A stretch of DNA of 64,000 bases from assembly GCF_018139145.2 (NCBI RefSeq), contig NC_059473.1, positions 5,076,503-5,140,502 on the forward strand, read 5' to 3'. A program made the translations under genes and the position numbers. Origin of the DNA: Gymnogyps californianus (Eukaryota; Chordata; Aves; Accipitriformes; Cathartidae). Under the pieces are notes generated by a model. It was not told the DNA's origin. It saw only the letters and a list, made by a program, of their open reading frames with translations, and ran no database searches. Every line of letters begins with the position of its first letter. The first letter of the stretch is position 1. Shown here piece by piece: positions 36,977-48,164 of this stretch.

Positions 36977-38107
36977 AACCTGCTTAGTCAATAAACAGTG
37001 TGACAAACTCGGCAAAGTTGTGCCACGATGCTGGGCTGTGCTGTGCAAAGCCGGTGAAGTACCGGCTGAATATCTGCCACAGCAGCCGGCGGTGCTGCAG
37101 GGGCCCCAGCAGCAGCAGAGCTGCTATCAAGAGGTGTCAGATTTACTCGTGGTTGAGACGAGAGTGGGTTTCGTGGGATGGGGCCGTGGAGCGCAGTGTA
37201 ACCGTACCAGCAGGGTCTTGCCTGAAGCCCTGCCCTCACAAACATTTACGCTGTAGCAGACATGAGATACTACGTGGCTGCTTTCCAAAGCGTGGGATAG
37301 GAAGACATGGAGAGGGTGCATTGTCCTTTCCCTGACCATTGCAGGTGCAAAGAATTCGGTAACAATATTTGCTCTGGAGCCAAATTGCTCTCAGACTCCC
37401 TCCTATGTTTATGCAGTTGAAGAGAATTACCCAGCTTTTCTGCTGCGCAACAGTCACAGGGTAAGAATTCCCAAACAGGGTATTATTTTTCTTTCTTTTA
37501 TTTTATTCCCTTTTGAAACATGTGTCTAGACAAGTGACAGGCAAACCTCAAATTGTTTGGTTGCATATTTGAAAGGTACCTGAATGTTTCCTCCCTCAGT
37601 CCATCCCCCTGAATGCATTCAACCTGCCTCAGTTCCTGGTAACTGGGCTGAGAGCCTCAAGAGAGCAACTTGTCTTGTGAGCTTTTCATCTCCTCCTGGC
37701 GTTAAGGAGTTCAAAGACCTCTCAACCATAAAGCGTTTGCAAATACTTTGCTCTTTGGATTTCTGATTCTGTCTCAAACCAAGAAGCACAAGGAAGCATG
37801 AAACAGTTTAAAAAAAAAAAAAAAGTATATACCCCCCAACCCTCCAAACCTTAACATAACAGAAAAGTGTTCTTCATTCAAATTAAAAATGGAAAGAAGC
37901 TGCTTATAAGCAGTTTGAGAAAAGCAGAAATGTTTGAATCCATTTTTAAGCTCATTTAGACCAAGAGCTTACTGCCGGTAGCACACTGCCCTGATGTCTG
38001 TGGCATGTAACACCGCAGAAGTTACGTAGTCCTGTGAAATGGGCCACAGGACATTTTACTGGTACAGACCTTGGTCATGGCTATAGGCTGTTTGCTGAGC
38101 TGAACAA

Positions 38108-38150
38108 ATGCAGTCAGTCAAATCCATTTGATTTCAGTGGGATTTCACAT
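38108..38150 (+). repeat. Possible old palindromic repeat scrap
   Basis: The phrase CATTTGATTTCAGTGGGATT followed by TCACATGG resembles the core 'CCATTGACTTCAATGGGACTTCACATG' of MITE-like repeats in bird and turtle genomes. About 40 bp are recognisable, so the call is weak. Confidence 0.3.
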
Positions 38151-40599
38151 GGATGAAAAAGTCTGTTGCAATGTTGATGGCCACCTTTTCAGTACTTGGA
38201 TCAATAAATATTTTCCTGCTCTAAAATAATTACAGGGTCAGGACTATTTACTGGAAACAGTTAAAAAATAATTAAGGGTAAGTGAAGGCAATCAAGAGCC
38301 TTTTTCTTACATTATCTGTGAATCCATTTTATTACATATTTGTCCAACCAGTGATGCAGATGGTCCTACCCTCTGAGCAATGAATTACCAAGTGTTTATG
38401 GTAAAGTTTGTTCCATTTATACCATGTCATCATTTTTTAAAAGTTTTTGGATTTGGATTTTACTTTAGTAAGTCATCTCAGGAACATGCTCCACCTCAGC
38501 TGGGTCACTTCTCTCAGGTTTTGGGCAGCTCCAGTTGTGCTTGTTCTGACATGGAGGTAGGAAGGGGGTGGGAGCAATCTGGTTCAAAATGCAAGGCTTT
38601 GGTGTGGCTCCAGTCTCTCCACCACCCTTGGTGCTGACACACAGTAAAAACCCGAGATGAGCCAAAGCGCCTAACTTAGTGTGGGAGGGGAGGTTCACTG
38701 CAATAAATTAGGTAGGAACAGTGAAAACCACTGGTTTCTGCTCTCCAGCTGTTCATTTTTGTTGTTATTTTTCAGTTAGCAATCTATAAAAAAATTCTTG
38801 CAAAACTCGACTCTTCTCTCCAGAGTCAATAACATCCCCTGTGCCAGGTGGTGTAATAATTCAAAATAGGGCAGACCTAGGAGAGAGTTAGATTGGGTTA
38901 GGAAGCAAACTCCAAAGCTCCAGCTCCACTGCAGCTGGTTCCTTACTGCTAAAGGCTGAGTAAGGAGAAACCCAATATTGCAGCTCTACAGTAACACTGG
39001 AAGATTGTAATTTCCACTCCATTCGAATTTTAACATGAAAAAAAGTATTTCTTTGGCTTGATAAATTCCACGCGTCCTTCCCACCTGTTTCCATTTTAAT
39101 GCAAAAATAGAAACACTCTAGTTCGTATCTTGTTTCCAAGTTGGCAGGAGAAGTCCCTGGGTTGGTTGGTAGTACTATAACTTATCACAATATGGTGTAG
39201 CTCAGTGTCTCTTTATTTTGCTACTTTTTTCTTCCTCCCCCAATGTATTGAATACTGAGAGCTGGTTCTTCAGTTGGTGTCAACTGGCCAAGTCCTGGCT
39301 CTTCTGCAGAAGAGAGCCCAGACCCGTAGCTAATGCAAATCACTGCAAAGTTGGGTAATGTTACTAAGAAAACACACGGCAATCAGCTGTGCACTCAGAG
39401 TTGCTCGGGGAGGAGGAAGAGTTTGGTGTACTTTAATCACAGGGTGACTTTGAGACACAGCTGTGTTGTAGCCATGAAAAGAGGAATGCAACCTAAGGGG
39501 AGAGATGAGCCAGTGACGGCGCAGCAGGCACAGGTGAGAGCTCGGCTTGAACACGGTGCACTTTTTGCTCACCAAGAAACAAGAAAGATGGGCTGAAGCA
39601 GGAGGAATAGCAGAATTGTGTTGATGAGATGGCAAGGACAGGCGGGCTGGTTGTGGGAGGGAAGAGTTGAGAAAAGCAATGGCTGAGATTTCTGCCAGAG
39701 CTAAAAATTAAGGAAGGTGAAGAAGAACTCTTTAGGCAAAGGGGTGCAGTGGTACGAGAATGGTAATTTAAACTGCCGTGGATGGACTTAGGCTGGAATT
39801 AGAGAAAGGTTCCTAACTACTGGTAGCAGCAAGCACAAACACTCCACTGCTATGAATCTTTTCTTGCTCACCCTGCAAGGCCCAACAGGAATCATGCTTG
39901 TGGGCTCTTAGCAGATGTCTCTTGGTTTGGAAAAGGATGCCAGAAAAACTGTTTATCAGGAAAAACTTAAGGATTATATAAAAATTATGTTTCTGCCTAA
40001 GAAATGAATGCTTAGACCAAAATAATGCAGGTAACCACAAAGAAATGAAATGCTTTTGGGGAAATCAGAGGGGAGAAGTTGCTATGTGTATTTGTCTACG
40101 TCCCATTCAAATGTCCAGGTTAGCGCAGAGGGCTGCTCAGAAAGGGTATTTGGAGCCTTTGGAGAGGCTAAGGCACGGGTGACATCAAAGTGCTTGGTGC
40201 TGTAACGCTCTTCCTTGTGTGTAAAGACAAGCTGTGCGCTCCCCAAAACGCGTTCCTGCCGGGCCTGATTTCAGCCTGCCCGTGTGGGATGTGGGGAGCG
40301 GGTGGGAACCGAAGGTCGCTCTGAGGAGAGAGGAGAAGGGCAGAAAGGTGCCCCTGTGTGTGGGGAGGTACCCGCGCAACTGCTCAGCCTCAAAACCACC
40401 CCGTAGCTTTCTCTTACCAAGGAGCAGGCAGATGTCGCATACAAGGACGAACAGCAGCTAACTGACAGCACAACCCCCCTAAATAGCTCTCCTTATTTGA
40501 GTGTTACCGACCCAAGGGGAGCCACTGTGCTGCCCCCGCTTGAGGAGCTGCTTCATATACAGCTTGTCAACATGGAGAAAGTTGGGTTTTTTTTTTAAA

Positions 40600-40760
40600 C
40601 TGTGGGTGATGTCAAGAATGAAAGACTTTAGTGAATAATCCTAAATAAGCAGCGAGCATTTAAACAAAGAGCCACTGTGGAATTTACAGACAAATGCATG
40701 AATTGGCCTGTTGTAAAATGGACAGCATTTTACGCAAGGATGCAGTGGCCACTTCCAGCC
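40600..40760. promoter_or_regulatory. Candidate conserved non-coding element
   Basis: ORF-free sequence with GTGAATAATCCTAAATAAGC, GAGCATTTAAACAAAGAGCC (SOX/FOX-like AAACAAAG), AATGCATGAATTGGCC and CAGCATTTTACGC. No repeat signature. Weak, compositional inference. The edges are approximate. Confidence 0.25.
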
Positions 40761-41699
40761 TTTTGAATTTCCACCAAGTTTTAGAGGCTAAGTGCTAAAG
40801 AAGATAAAGAAGAGAGATGTTAATTAGTGATGGGATTTCATCTGTCCTGAGAGTTTCGATAGGATGTAAGCATTAGCCCATCTTCAGTACACCTGGATTG
40901 GCTTCAGTCCTCAGATCACTGTCCTGCACCTGATGAAAGACATACATAGCAGCAGAATGGATCTGCTGGGAAAATTTAGCTGGCCAGTCTGAAAGTCCTT
41001 TGCACCTCCATCACCTCCCATCTCCCATCCAGTTAGCACGTTAGACCTCCCTTTCTTTGCAATTATGCACAAAAATAATGGCTCCAAGCATGGCAGTATG
41101 TTGGTGTTACACAGAGTGAATGGGTTGTGCAATTTCTATTGCAGTATAGGAACACTGCTTGCTTTTATGCTTTAGAGTCAATGAGAAGGAAAAAAAAAAA
41201 GTAAAAAAAAAAATAGTCCTGCCTTAGCTCTTTGGCAGAAGAGCAATAATTTCAATGCACTTCCCCCCCCCGCACACATGCTTTGCTGTGTTACAGGCAA
41301 TGGTGTTGCTTGGAATGAAATGCCACAGCTGTGAACTTTGCTTCGTGTTAGGCGGGAATGAAATGTTCTCTCCTTCACTTCTGTTTGCAACACAGGCGAC
41401 ATGATTTCGGATTACATTACCTGAGTGATCAACATCCAAATTATTTGTCCAGACATAGTGTAGCAGGGCAAAAAAACCCACCCAAGAAATCTGTGGTGTA
41501 AATTCAAATATGTATATGAGTATTTCCATGCTTGCAACTCTCCTGTGTAGGTGTCTAGTGATTCCCACTGATGATCTAACCATATGTTATATTTTTCTCT
41601 TTTTAAAAAAAAATAAATGATTCAACACATTTTTTGTGGCATGTTAGATTGGCTAAAATAACACATGGTCTTATCCAGCTCTGATATTGAATTTAATGC

Positions 41700-41915
41700 C
41701 ACCATTCCCACTGACTAAACTGATTCAGGATTAGGCCCCCCAGTGAAGAAAAGTCCATGCTATGTGTAGAAGTAGCCAGGACTGTAAATACAGTCCCTCT
41801 AGCTTGGGGACATATTGAGCTCATTTGGTACAGAAATAATATTTTTCCATAACCTGGACATATACAGATGGTCCAGTCCTGCACAGTACAGGCAAAGCTC
41901 CCACTGAATTAAGAA
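41700..41915. repeat. Old palindromic MITE-like repeat with inverted ends
   Basis: The left end reads CATTCCCACTGACTAAACTG then GATTCAGGATTAGGCCCC. The right end reads GGTCCAGTCCTGCACAGTAC then AGGCAAAGCTCCCACTGAA. Both resemble the same recalled sauropsid phrase, 'GGGCCTGATCCTGCA...CTCCCACTGAAGTCAATGGGAG', in opposite orientation about 150 bp apart. This is the expected shape of a small inverted-repeat DNA transposon remnant or two nested copies. No coding part. Confidence 0.4.
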
Positions 41916-43229
41916 GAGAAAAAAACAGGTTGAAAATTTGCATTTGCAATCAAGGTCAGTGTAACATGATCAGCGCAGTTCTGAAATATGTAGATGTTGC
42001 AGGTTTTCTTTGGAAAAAGTTGTGGTCCAAACATGCTGCTCAACTCTGAAGATTCACAGCAAGAATTGTACAATTCATGCAATAAGGGTTGGCTCCCCTT
42101 CCAGTTATGCTCTCTGCAAGCGCCAGGCTCTCATGTAGGTGATGATACAATTTTCTGCAGTGGATTACTTGTATGTCCAGCAAACAGGTTTTCCAGGTGC
42201 AAAGTGGTGCACGGAACAACACCCAGAGGGGTAACGCTCAGAAACTCCTGATAACTTCATGTGGCAGGTCCTGCACCACAACAGAGCCAGGGGAGACCTG
42301 AGTCACAGTCCTCAGGGATGCCTCCCAAATGCACAGCTTTCTAGGACGAGGCACAAGTTAAGTCTCAGGTTAAGTTTATCACAAGTTTGGCCCTTCCTGC
42401 TTAAACCACTCAGAGGGCTGACTGACGGGAGGGTGAGAACGATCCGGGACAACAGAGAAGTGGCAATATTTTGTGAAACAAGGAAATGGCTTGCCAATGC
42501 TAACTGCCCCGTGGGGTTTCACACTGCCGTAAGTGTTAATCCTCCAGGAAAACTGGATCTATACCAGGGTACGGTAAAGAGAAAAATCTCTTCAGCTGGC
42601 GTTCGCAAGCAGGGCGATTTCAGATGAACTTGCTTCTTGTTGTGGCTGAGAATTCCTCAAGAGGAGGGCAGCTGAGAGCAGCAATAGGTGTTGTATCAGG
42701 CACATCAAACCAAGCCCACCAGTCAGGATGCTGTGGTCTCTTGCAATAGGGCATTAAGGACAGATTCTGCGGTTTTGGCTGATAAACTATAGGAATCCAG
42801 TGCAAAAGGTGTGCAGCTCACCTATAAACATAAGTGATTCTGTATTTGGCAAAAAAAGGCGTTGTTGTAGTTGAGTCTGTCTTACCAACTTGAGGTCCCC
42901 CTGTTCGATGGTCTGCGTGGTTTACTGAGAAACCATGATCATCAGGGGCAGATGATCTGATAGTTATTAAAAATAATAGGCCGACAAATGACATATCCCT
43001 GGCCGTGGAATGAAATACTTGATACACCAGATGGGCCGCCTTATCACTGATTTCTCTAGCTTACCCACTCAATATTGATAACGTGCTCAGAGGAGTTAGG
43101 AGAGTCATGCCAATAAACACAAATGCCTAAAAACTGTCCGCAACAAGGCTTCATGATAAGAGATGAGAAAAGAAAGTTCTTTCCTGAAGTTATAAGAACT
43201 TAAAAGCTGTCTTTTTGGAAGATGGGTAT

Positions 43230-44440
43230 AAAGCTCTGTTCACTATTGTGGGAGGTTACTGGCGAATCCCCTCAGGGCTTTGGCTAGGATGTCTGCCACA
43301 CATCTTTGTGCAAGAGAGAGGTTTTTGAGCATTACTTAGAACTGAGGTCGTTGAAATACTAATTTGATAGTGTTCAGACATATTCATAAATAGTCCGGTA
43401 AAAAGGATGAATAGTGAGATGAGAAATTTTGCAGATGATGCAAATTATTCAGCGTTGTAAAACTAAATCTGGCCACAAAGCACTGCCGAAAGAGTTCATG
43501 ATCCTGAGTGGCTGGGCAATAAAATGACTGATGTAGTGCAGTGTCAATAAAAGCAGAGCACATGCAGAAAACCCACCCCAACTATAGTTCAACCTAGACG
43601 AGCCCTAAGTGTAACATTTAGCAAAGAGAGCTTGGAAGGCCTCTGCAAATATCACTTAAAGTCCATCAGAAGAGGCAACTATCACATTAAGAATGAATTG
43701 GCAAAGAGGCAGGAACAAATCAGAAAACATCGTTATAGCACTCCTCGATGAAACTACATCTCCATGGTAGTGTGTTCTCTGGCCATCCCACTCCAGAAGG
43801 GTTGAGCTGAACTAGAAAGCACAGGAAGGAAAGCATTCAGGATGAGGAGAGATAGGCAACAGCTTCCATAAAGATGGAAAAATAAGCAGCTGAGGAGTCT
43901 TCAGGGTGGAAAGGGATGACAGCAGCAGGAGGTACAATAAAGGTCTGTCAGATCATGATTGACATAGAAAAAGGCAAACAGAAACTGGTTGTTCACTGCT
44001 TCTTGTAAGAATTAAGAGGGGACCCGATGGCGCTGTCACACAAGAAGGTTTAAACCAATACAAGGAAGTACTTTTTCATACAAAGCATAATTAAATTGTG
44101 GAACTCATTGCCACAGGATGTTGCGGAGGCCAAAAGTTATAAATGGCTTGAGAAAGGGATCAAAAACATTTGAGGAGGATAGATCCATGGGTGGCTGTTA
44201 AAACACACTGGTCTGGAGGCAGCCTCTGCTTTGGGAAGTCCATAAACCACGGATTGCCTGAAGCGAGGAGGGTACAGCAGGGGAGGGATTGCGCTGAACC
44301 TCCTCCTTGAGATTCCTCCTCCTGCATCTCCTCCTGCCTGTGCTGGGAGACGGGATACTGGGAGACGGGACACTAGCCCATGTGGCCTTTTGGTGTGACA
44401 CTGGTCAGGTCCCAGCTCTGCTGGGTCTTTTTGGGGCATG
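43230..44440 (+). mobile_element. CR1/L3-clade LINE, 5'-truncated, reverse transcriptase remnant
   Basis: This is the 3' part of a non-LTR retrotransposon on the plus strand. In its reverse transcriptase, a degraded GVPQG-like palm motif is near 43262-43290. An open run at 43371-43457 reads DIFIN...MRNFADDA, with the catalytic F-A-D-D at 43428-43439. After shifts and stops, bases 44054-44170 form an open run of 39 codons containing RKYFF and LWNSLPQDV (44096-44122), the usual C-terminal thumb signature of the clade, ending at a TGA at 44171. Between them, text such as GGCTGGGCAATAAAATG (WA.K.) and AACAGCTTCCATAAAG follows the element consensus. The 3' UTR runs to GACACTGGTCAGG. The endonuclease and 5' end are missing. 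Frame changes between the motifs and internal stops make it dead. The family name (CR1-L3-like) is from recalled consensus. Confidence 0.85.
44343..44372. repeat. 15-bp tandem duplication inside LINE 3' UTR
   Basis: CTGGGAGACGGGATA at 44343-44357 is followed by CTGGGAGACGGGACA at 44358-44372, one mismatch in 15. The recalled LINE consensus has one copy of this phrase (like 'GACAGGATACTGGG'), so the duplication arose in this copy. Confidence 0.8.
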
Positions 44441-44919
44441 TCTCTTCTTACTCCCCTTTAATTAAAAGAAAAAAACAAAACCCAAAATACAACCAAAAAC
44501 AGAAGAGGGGGAAGAAACAACCCTAGCCCTCCACACACTGTTAGTAGGCAGCCTGGTAGTTGTTTTATTTTCTTTAGAGTGGACTTTGTGTTGCAAGTGG
44601 CAGGAAGCCATGAACCACAAAAATAAAATAATTCTAACCCTAGTGCTAAGTAAGGAAAACAAAGATGGCTCAGCAATTAGCAGCATTATATATGTTAGTA
44701 CTAAGTAACAACAGATGTCAGGACTTGAGCCCTTTGCATTCCTTGCAATCCTTCGGAAACCAAAGCCTTTTGACGTTGCTATACATTATTACAGTTATTT
44801 TGGGTCTGAGAGAACAGCAAGAGCTCTTTGAATGTTGAAATATGTAGGTTGCGACGACTGGCTGGGTCTTACCTGTGTCTGCCTCGCCGTCCTGCATACT
44901 TCTGCTGACTTAACAGGCT

Positions 44920-45290
44920 AGCGTGTGCTGTAAAAGCCTGCTCTGTAAAGACATGCGCTGGCCATGAGTCATTAGCAAGCATGCGAAGCTAATTGGCAAA
45001 ATACTCATAAAAGATTTTGAAGGTGGGTTAATTACAATTCATTACACTGTAAACTGTCCCCAGGCTATTGTTAAAAAATGCAGGAGTTTCAAGGTCCAGT
45101 ATTTTATGATTCATTTTGCCATGCAGTGAAAAACAGACTCTATATCAAACTACATTCATTATAGTTAAGACCACAAAATCTTTATTGGTTTTCCCAACAT
45201 TCCCTCCTTGTTATATGAATTCATATGGACTGCACATTTCTAACAATTGGCAAGAAGGCATGAAATAAAATTTATGATATTTTCTTACCT
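44920..45290. promoter_or_regulatory. Strong candidate conserved non-coding element
   Basis: AT-rich, ORF-free and repeat-free, with packed motifs: CATGAGTCATTAGC (AP-1-like TGAGTCA), GAAGCTAATTGGC, ACTCATAAAAG (CDX/HOX-like), GGGTTAATTACAATTCATTA, TTTATGATTCATTTTGCC and a perfect 14-bp palindrome ATATGAATTCATAT at 45213-45226. The length and motif variety resemble deeply conserved developmental enhancers. No alignment was available, so this is inference. Confidence 0.4.
45213..45226. promoter_or_regulatory. 14-bp perfect palindrome in candidate enhancer
   Basis: ATATGAATTCATAT is its own reverse complement. It embeds ATGAATTCAT, an inverted pair of POU/homeodomain-type half sites (ATGAAT/ATTCAT). 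A binding role is inference. The symmetry itself is certain. Confidence 0.4.
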
Positions 45291-46599
45291 TCTACTCAGT
45301 GCAGCCTTAAAAACTGCCCGTTCCAGTTGCTTTACCTCCTCCCACCTTAATTCATTTGAGCTGATAGGATGGGAAATTGAAAATAAACAGAGAAATGAAT
45401 GGGAACAACTTTGCCACGCTTAAGGTTTGGTTGTCTGATGAATCTGGCTGCTGCGTGTGTCTGCAGGAACTTCAGCTCCAAAAGGATACTGGTAATGAAA
45501 CAGTAATAAAGAAGAATTTCCCCTTGTAGTAATATAGGTAATTTTTTTTAAAATTCAGAGTAGACACATTTTTACCGATTACTTGTATTTCCAGATGGAG
45601 GCTCTTGTAGCTAAGCCCAGGACACACCTTCAGAGATCTGCTTAGACAAATCTTGCAGGCTCATGCATCAGTTTACTCACGTGAGTGATACTACCCACAT
45701 GCTTTGCTGGACGAGGACCTTTGTCTACTCAGAGCCAAATTCTCCAGCTTATAAAAGAAGATAACAGAGCCTTTGACTGTCTTTGCTTACGCCAGGGATG
45801 TCAAATACTTATATTTTCTTGTGAAAGGTCTGCGGGAGGGAGGCATCACTATCAAGTAGCTTGGTATAATTCTCAATAATGCTGTGTTGAGAAAAAGTTA
45901 ATAGAGGACCCAGCTGTGACCTTTGTGGGAACAAAGCCAAGCGCTGCTCATCAGTGCTACCTTTGTAGCCTTCTCCGGGGGGTGCTCCTTATCTCCTCGT
46001 GCTGGCTGGCACTTGGGCTCTCCTTTGAGGCTTAAATGGTGCCATTCAGCCGTGCTTTCTCTCTGTCCCAGTATGCTGAGCTCTGTTCACTTTTGCAAAT
46101 CCACTGAGCTTTCTCCTGTGTTGGCCCAGCCTGCGTCTGACTGCACCAAGTCCTACTCTGCACATTCATATATATCTCTAGGAGAATCGTTGTTGTTGGC
46201 GTTTCCAGCTCAGCCGAGCTCATTTTGGGGTTAAATAGGTTCCAATAAGCGTATTGCTATTACTGTTATTAATACATGGCATTGAGCTGCAGTGGTCTGC
46301 TTGGAGTCTGAGCTCAACTCAGAGTCCAGCCCTGCCTGGCTTTGGGGAGCTGCTGTCCCAGGCAGAGCAGCCACCGATGGCAGTTAGAGCTGGATCAAAA
46401 CCAGTTTTAAGCATAAGGAGATAAATGATGGAGGTAGCCAGGGACTACTGCTTTCCCCTATGAAAACTGTTGATGACTTGGATGGATTTTGTTCTTTCAG
46501 TTAATATTTTACTTTTGTATTTTTTTGAGGTGATGGGGAGAGGGGGAATACTGAAGAAATCTCTCACTCAGGCAATAACTGAATTACTGGTCTTAGTTT

Positions 46600-46715
46600 T
46601 TTCTTGTTGAAACCTCTACATCTTTCAATGAAACTGGACATTTTTGGGGACAAATTTTTTCATTGAATTGAAAAATGCCTTCTCTGTCACAAAAAAGCAT
46701 TAATAGAAAAAAACC
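46600..46715. repeat. Old sauropsid A/T-rich dispersed repeat fragment
   Basis: CTTTCAATGAAACTGGACAT, then TTTTGGGGACAAATTTTTTC and ATTGAATTGAAAAATGCC, match the pattern of a recalled old repeat made of 'GAAAATTTTTCATTGAAAATTGAAAAATG'-type text. It includes a 7-bp-arm hairpin: TTTTTCA 46656-46662 with TGAAAAA 46669-46675, loop TTGAAT. It appears to be the same family as 48165-48478. No coding capacity. Confidence 0.42.
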
Positions 46716-48164
46716 AAACCCAAACCCTTCCAGCTTGAAATTAGTTATGTAGGAATATCAGTTTGTTCTAGTAAGACTCAGTAATGGATTTATTGTTGTA
46801 TGCGTTGTTTTTGTTTGCATTAACATAGCGTAAAGCGATAAATATCTTGGGTTAGCTATTTTGTCTGAGGTTTTCTCTGGGAAACTGGATTTTCTTACAT
46901 GACAGGTGTCAGAACTGCCATATTTATTGGGACCAAGAATCTGTCTAGCTTGGTTTCCAACAGAGGCATGCAGAGAAGAGTAAAAACTAACCCGAGCATT
47001 TATGATACTTACCCTGGGTAGTTTGCCAGCCTGCACATCTGCTCTGTCACACTGGGGACTCACCCCTTCCTACTGATGTGACTGGAGGCTGTGACAATGG
47101 GAATGAAGCTCGAGGAGGTCACCTGCGCCATGTGATTTACAATGGGGGCATTTTCCTACCGGGTGATCCACCGTATGGGATGTGCCTCTTGCTTCCCCTC
47201 CTGAAACGCTCTCCCGATTGCACTGGCGGGGACCCCCGGTCGTTGCGCCAAGAACTGAGCAAAGCCCAGAAGGAGTTTATAGCCCAGCAGCCAGAGCTCG
47301 GCTGGGTTTTCACAGCCGGTGGGCATTTGGAGCAAAGAACTTGGAACTCAGAGTTCAATGACAGTGATATTTATGGGTACTCTGACTAATCTCTGTGCCT
47401 GGGACCTAACAACTATATCCAAAAACATTGGCAAATACTTCTTTTGTCTTGGTTTGTTTTGTTTTGGTAAGAATTATAGCTGTTCCTGTTGCCATCTCAC
47501 CTGGAACTAGTACATGACGAAACTTCATCAACTTCACTTCATGACATTTAGCAATGTCAGTGCTGTTATTGGACAGATGTACCAGTGAGTTAAATGGAAG
47601 CAAAGGAGGAAAAAAATGAGTGACCAACATTTTCCAAACTCTCACAGATATTTGTTTCTAGTGGTGGAGAGATTTTGCAAGTGGCAGGTGTCAGTATTAA
47701 GTACTGAATTCTTCATTTTCCCTTTGGTCTCATTATAAACAGGGATATTTGTTTTTAAAATAGACATTTTTCATCACTTCTTTTTAGAGTCATGCCTCTG
47801 TAAGGCACACAGATGCTGAATTTGGACAGGACCTTTTAGCCATAATATATGAAGCTCCAAAATTTCAGAGGCTCCATTAAGAATATTGTGCAGAAATTGG
47901 GATTTTTGCCATTGGCTTGATTGGCTCCAAGATTACACCCTTGCTGCTCCTTGGAAGTCATCTTTGATTTGGAAATCATCTTGACAAATGCTGTGATACA
48001 TTGCTCTCTGAGGAGATTCCTGCTACTTCATCGTTTTGACGAGGCTGTAAATAACAAAAGAGCCTTACTCATCAAGTGCTCCTCTGGTCCCGGCTCAACT
48101 CAGAGTAGTCAGGAATGGGCAACAGCAAAATGTTAACCAAATTCCTTCGAATCTCAAAAGAAAT
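46716..48164. other. Non-coding stretch with one candidate ORF
   Basis: Unique sequence. The only item of note is the CpG-bearing ORF at 47078-47389, listed separately. No repeats or RNA genes recognised. Confidence 0.5.
47078..47389 (+). other. Candidate small ORF or exon, 103 codons, unknown
   Basis: An ATG-to-TAA frame with mixed, coding-like codon choice and more CpG than its surroundings. The predicted protein is hydrophilic, with no signal peptide and no membrane segment. It has an N-terminal Gly/Asn-rich part, a middle RSPDCTGGDPRSLRQ and a likely helical KAQKEFIAQQPELGW, and ends NDSDIYGYSD. I recognise no family. No Kozak-strength context (A at -3 is absent: the bases before ATG are CTACTG), no promoter and no clear splice sites are seen. 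A frame of this length can arise by chance in 64 kb, so this is a candidate only. Confidence 0.15.

Larger units (their letters stand above)
32335..38107. other. Non-coding stretch, no gene seen
   Basis: The stretch contains the Z-DNA-prone hairpin at 33797-33824, a candidate regulatory block at 34900-35270, A21 at 35337-35357 and T20 at 36957-36976. A moderately CpG-bearing patch at 36990-37330 contains a small hairpin (AGCCGGT, loop GAAGT, ACCGGCT at 37049-37067). A MIR-like scrap may lie near 36455-36505. No ORF is convincing. Confidence 0.5.
38151..43229. other. Non-coding stretch, no gene seen
   Basis: Unique sequence with a candidate regulatory patch at 40600-40760 and a palindromic repeat at 41700-41915, both listed separately. 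A possible old-repeat phrase occurs near 39260-39300 (CAGTTGGTGTCAACTGGCC). An ORF of 122 codons at 42259-42627 (+) has no recognisable domain. The 3' LINE fragment starts at the right edge. Confidence 0.5.
44441..46599. other. Non-coding stretch with candidate regulatory block
   Basis: An A-rich tract follows the LINE at 44465-44500 (AAAGAAAAAAACAAAACCC). The block at 44920-45290 is listed separately. The remainder is unique sequence with small unrecognised ORFs. A short phrase AGAGCCAAATTCTCCAG near 45730 may be a scrap of an old repeat but is too short to call. Confidence 0.5.

Noticed and set aside
37049..37067. AGCCGGT...ACCGGCT hairpin considered as an RNA structure or terminator
   Set aside because: Seven-base arms are too short to mean much, and there is no gene or T-run beside it.
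42259..42627. 122-codon ORF before the LINE, considered as its 5' coding part
   Set aside because: It shows no endonuclease or reverse-transcriptase motif and lies about 600 bp before the first recognisable LINE text.
44465..44500. A-rich tract after the LINE, considered as its poly(A) tail
   Set aside because: CR1/L3-clade elements end in short repeats rather than poly(A), and the tract lies beyond the recognisable 3' end.
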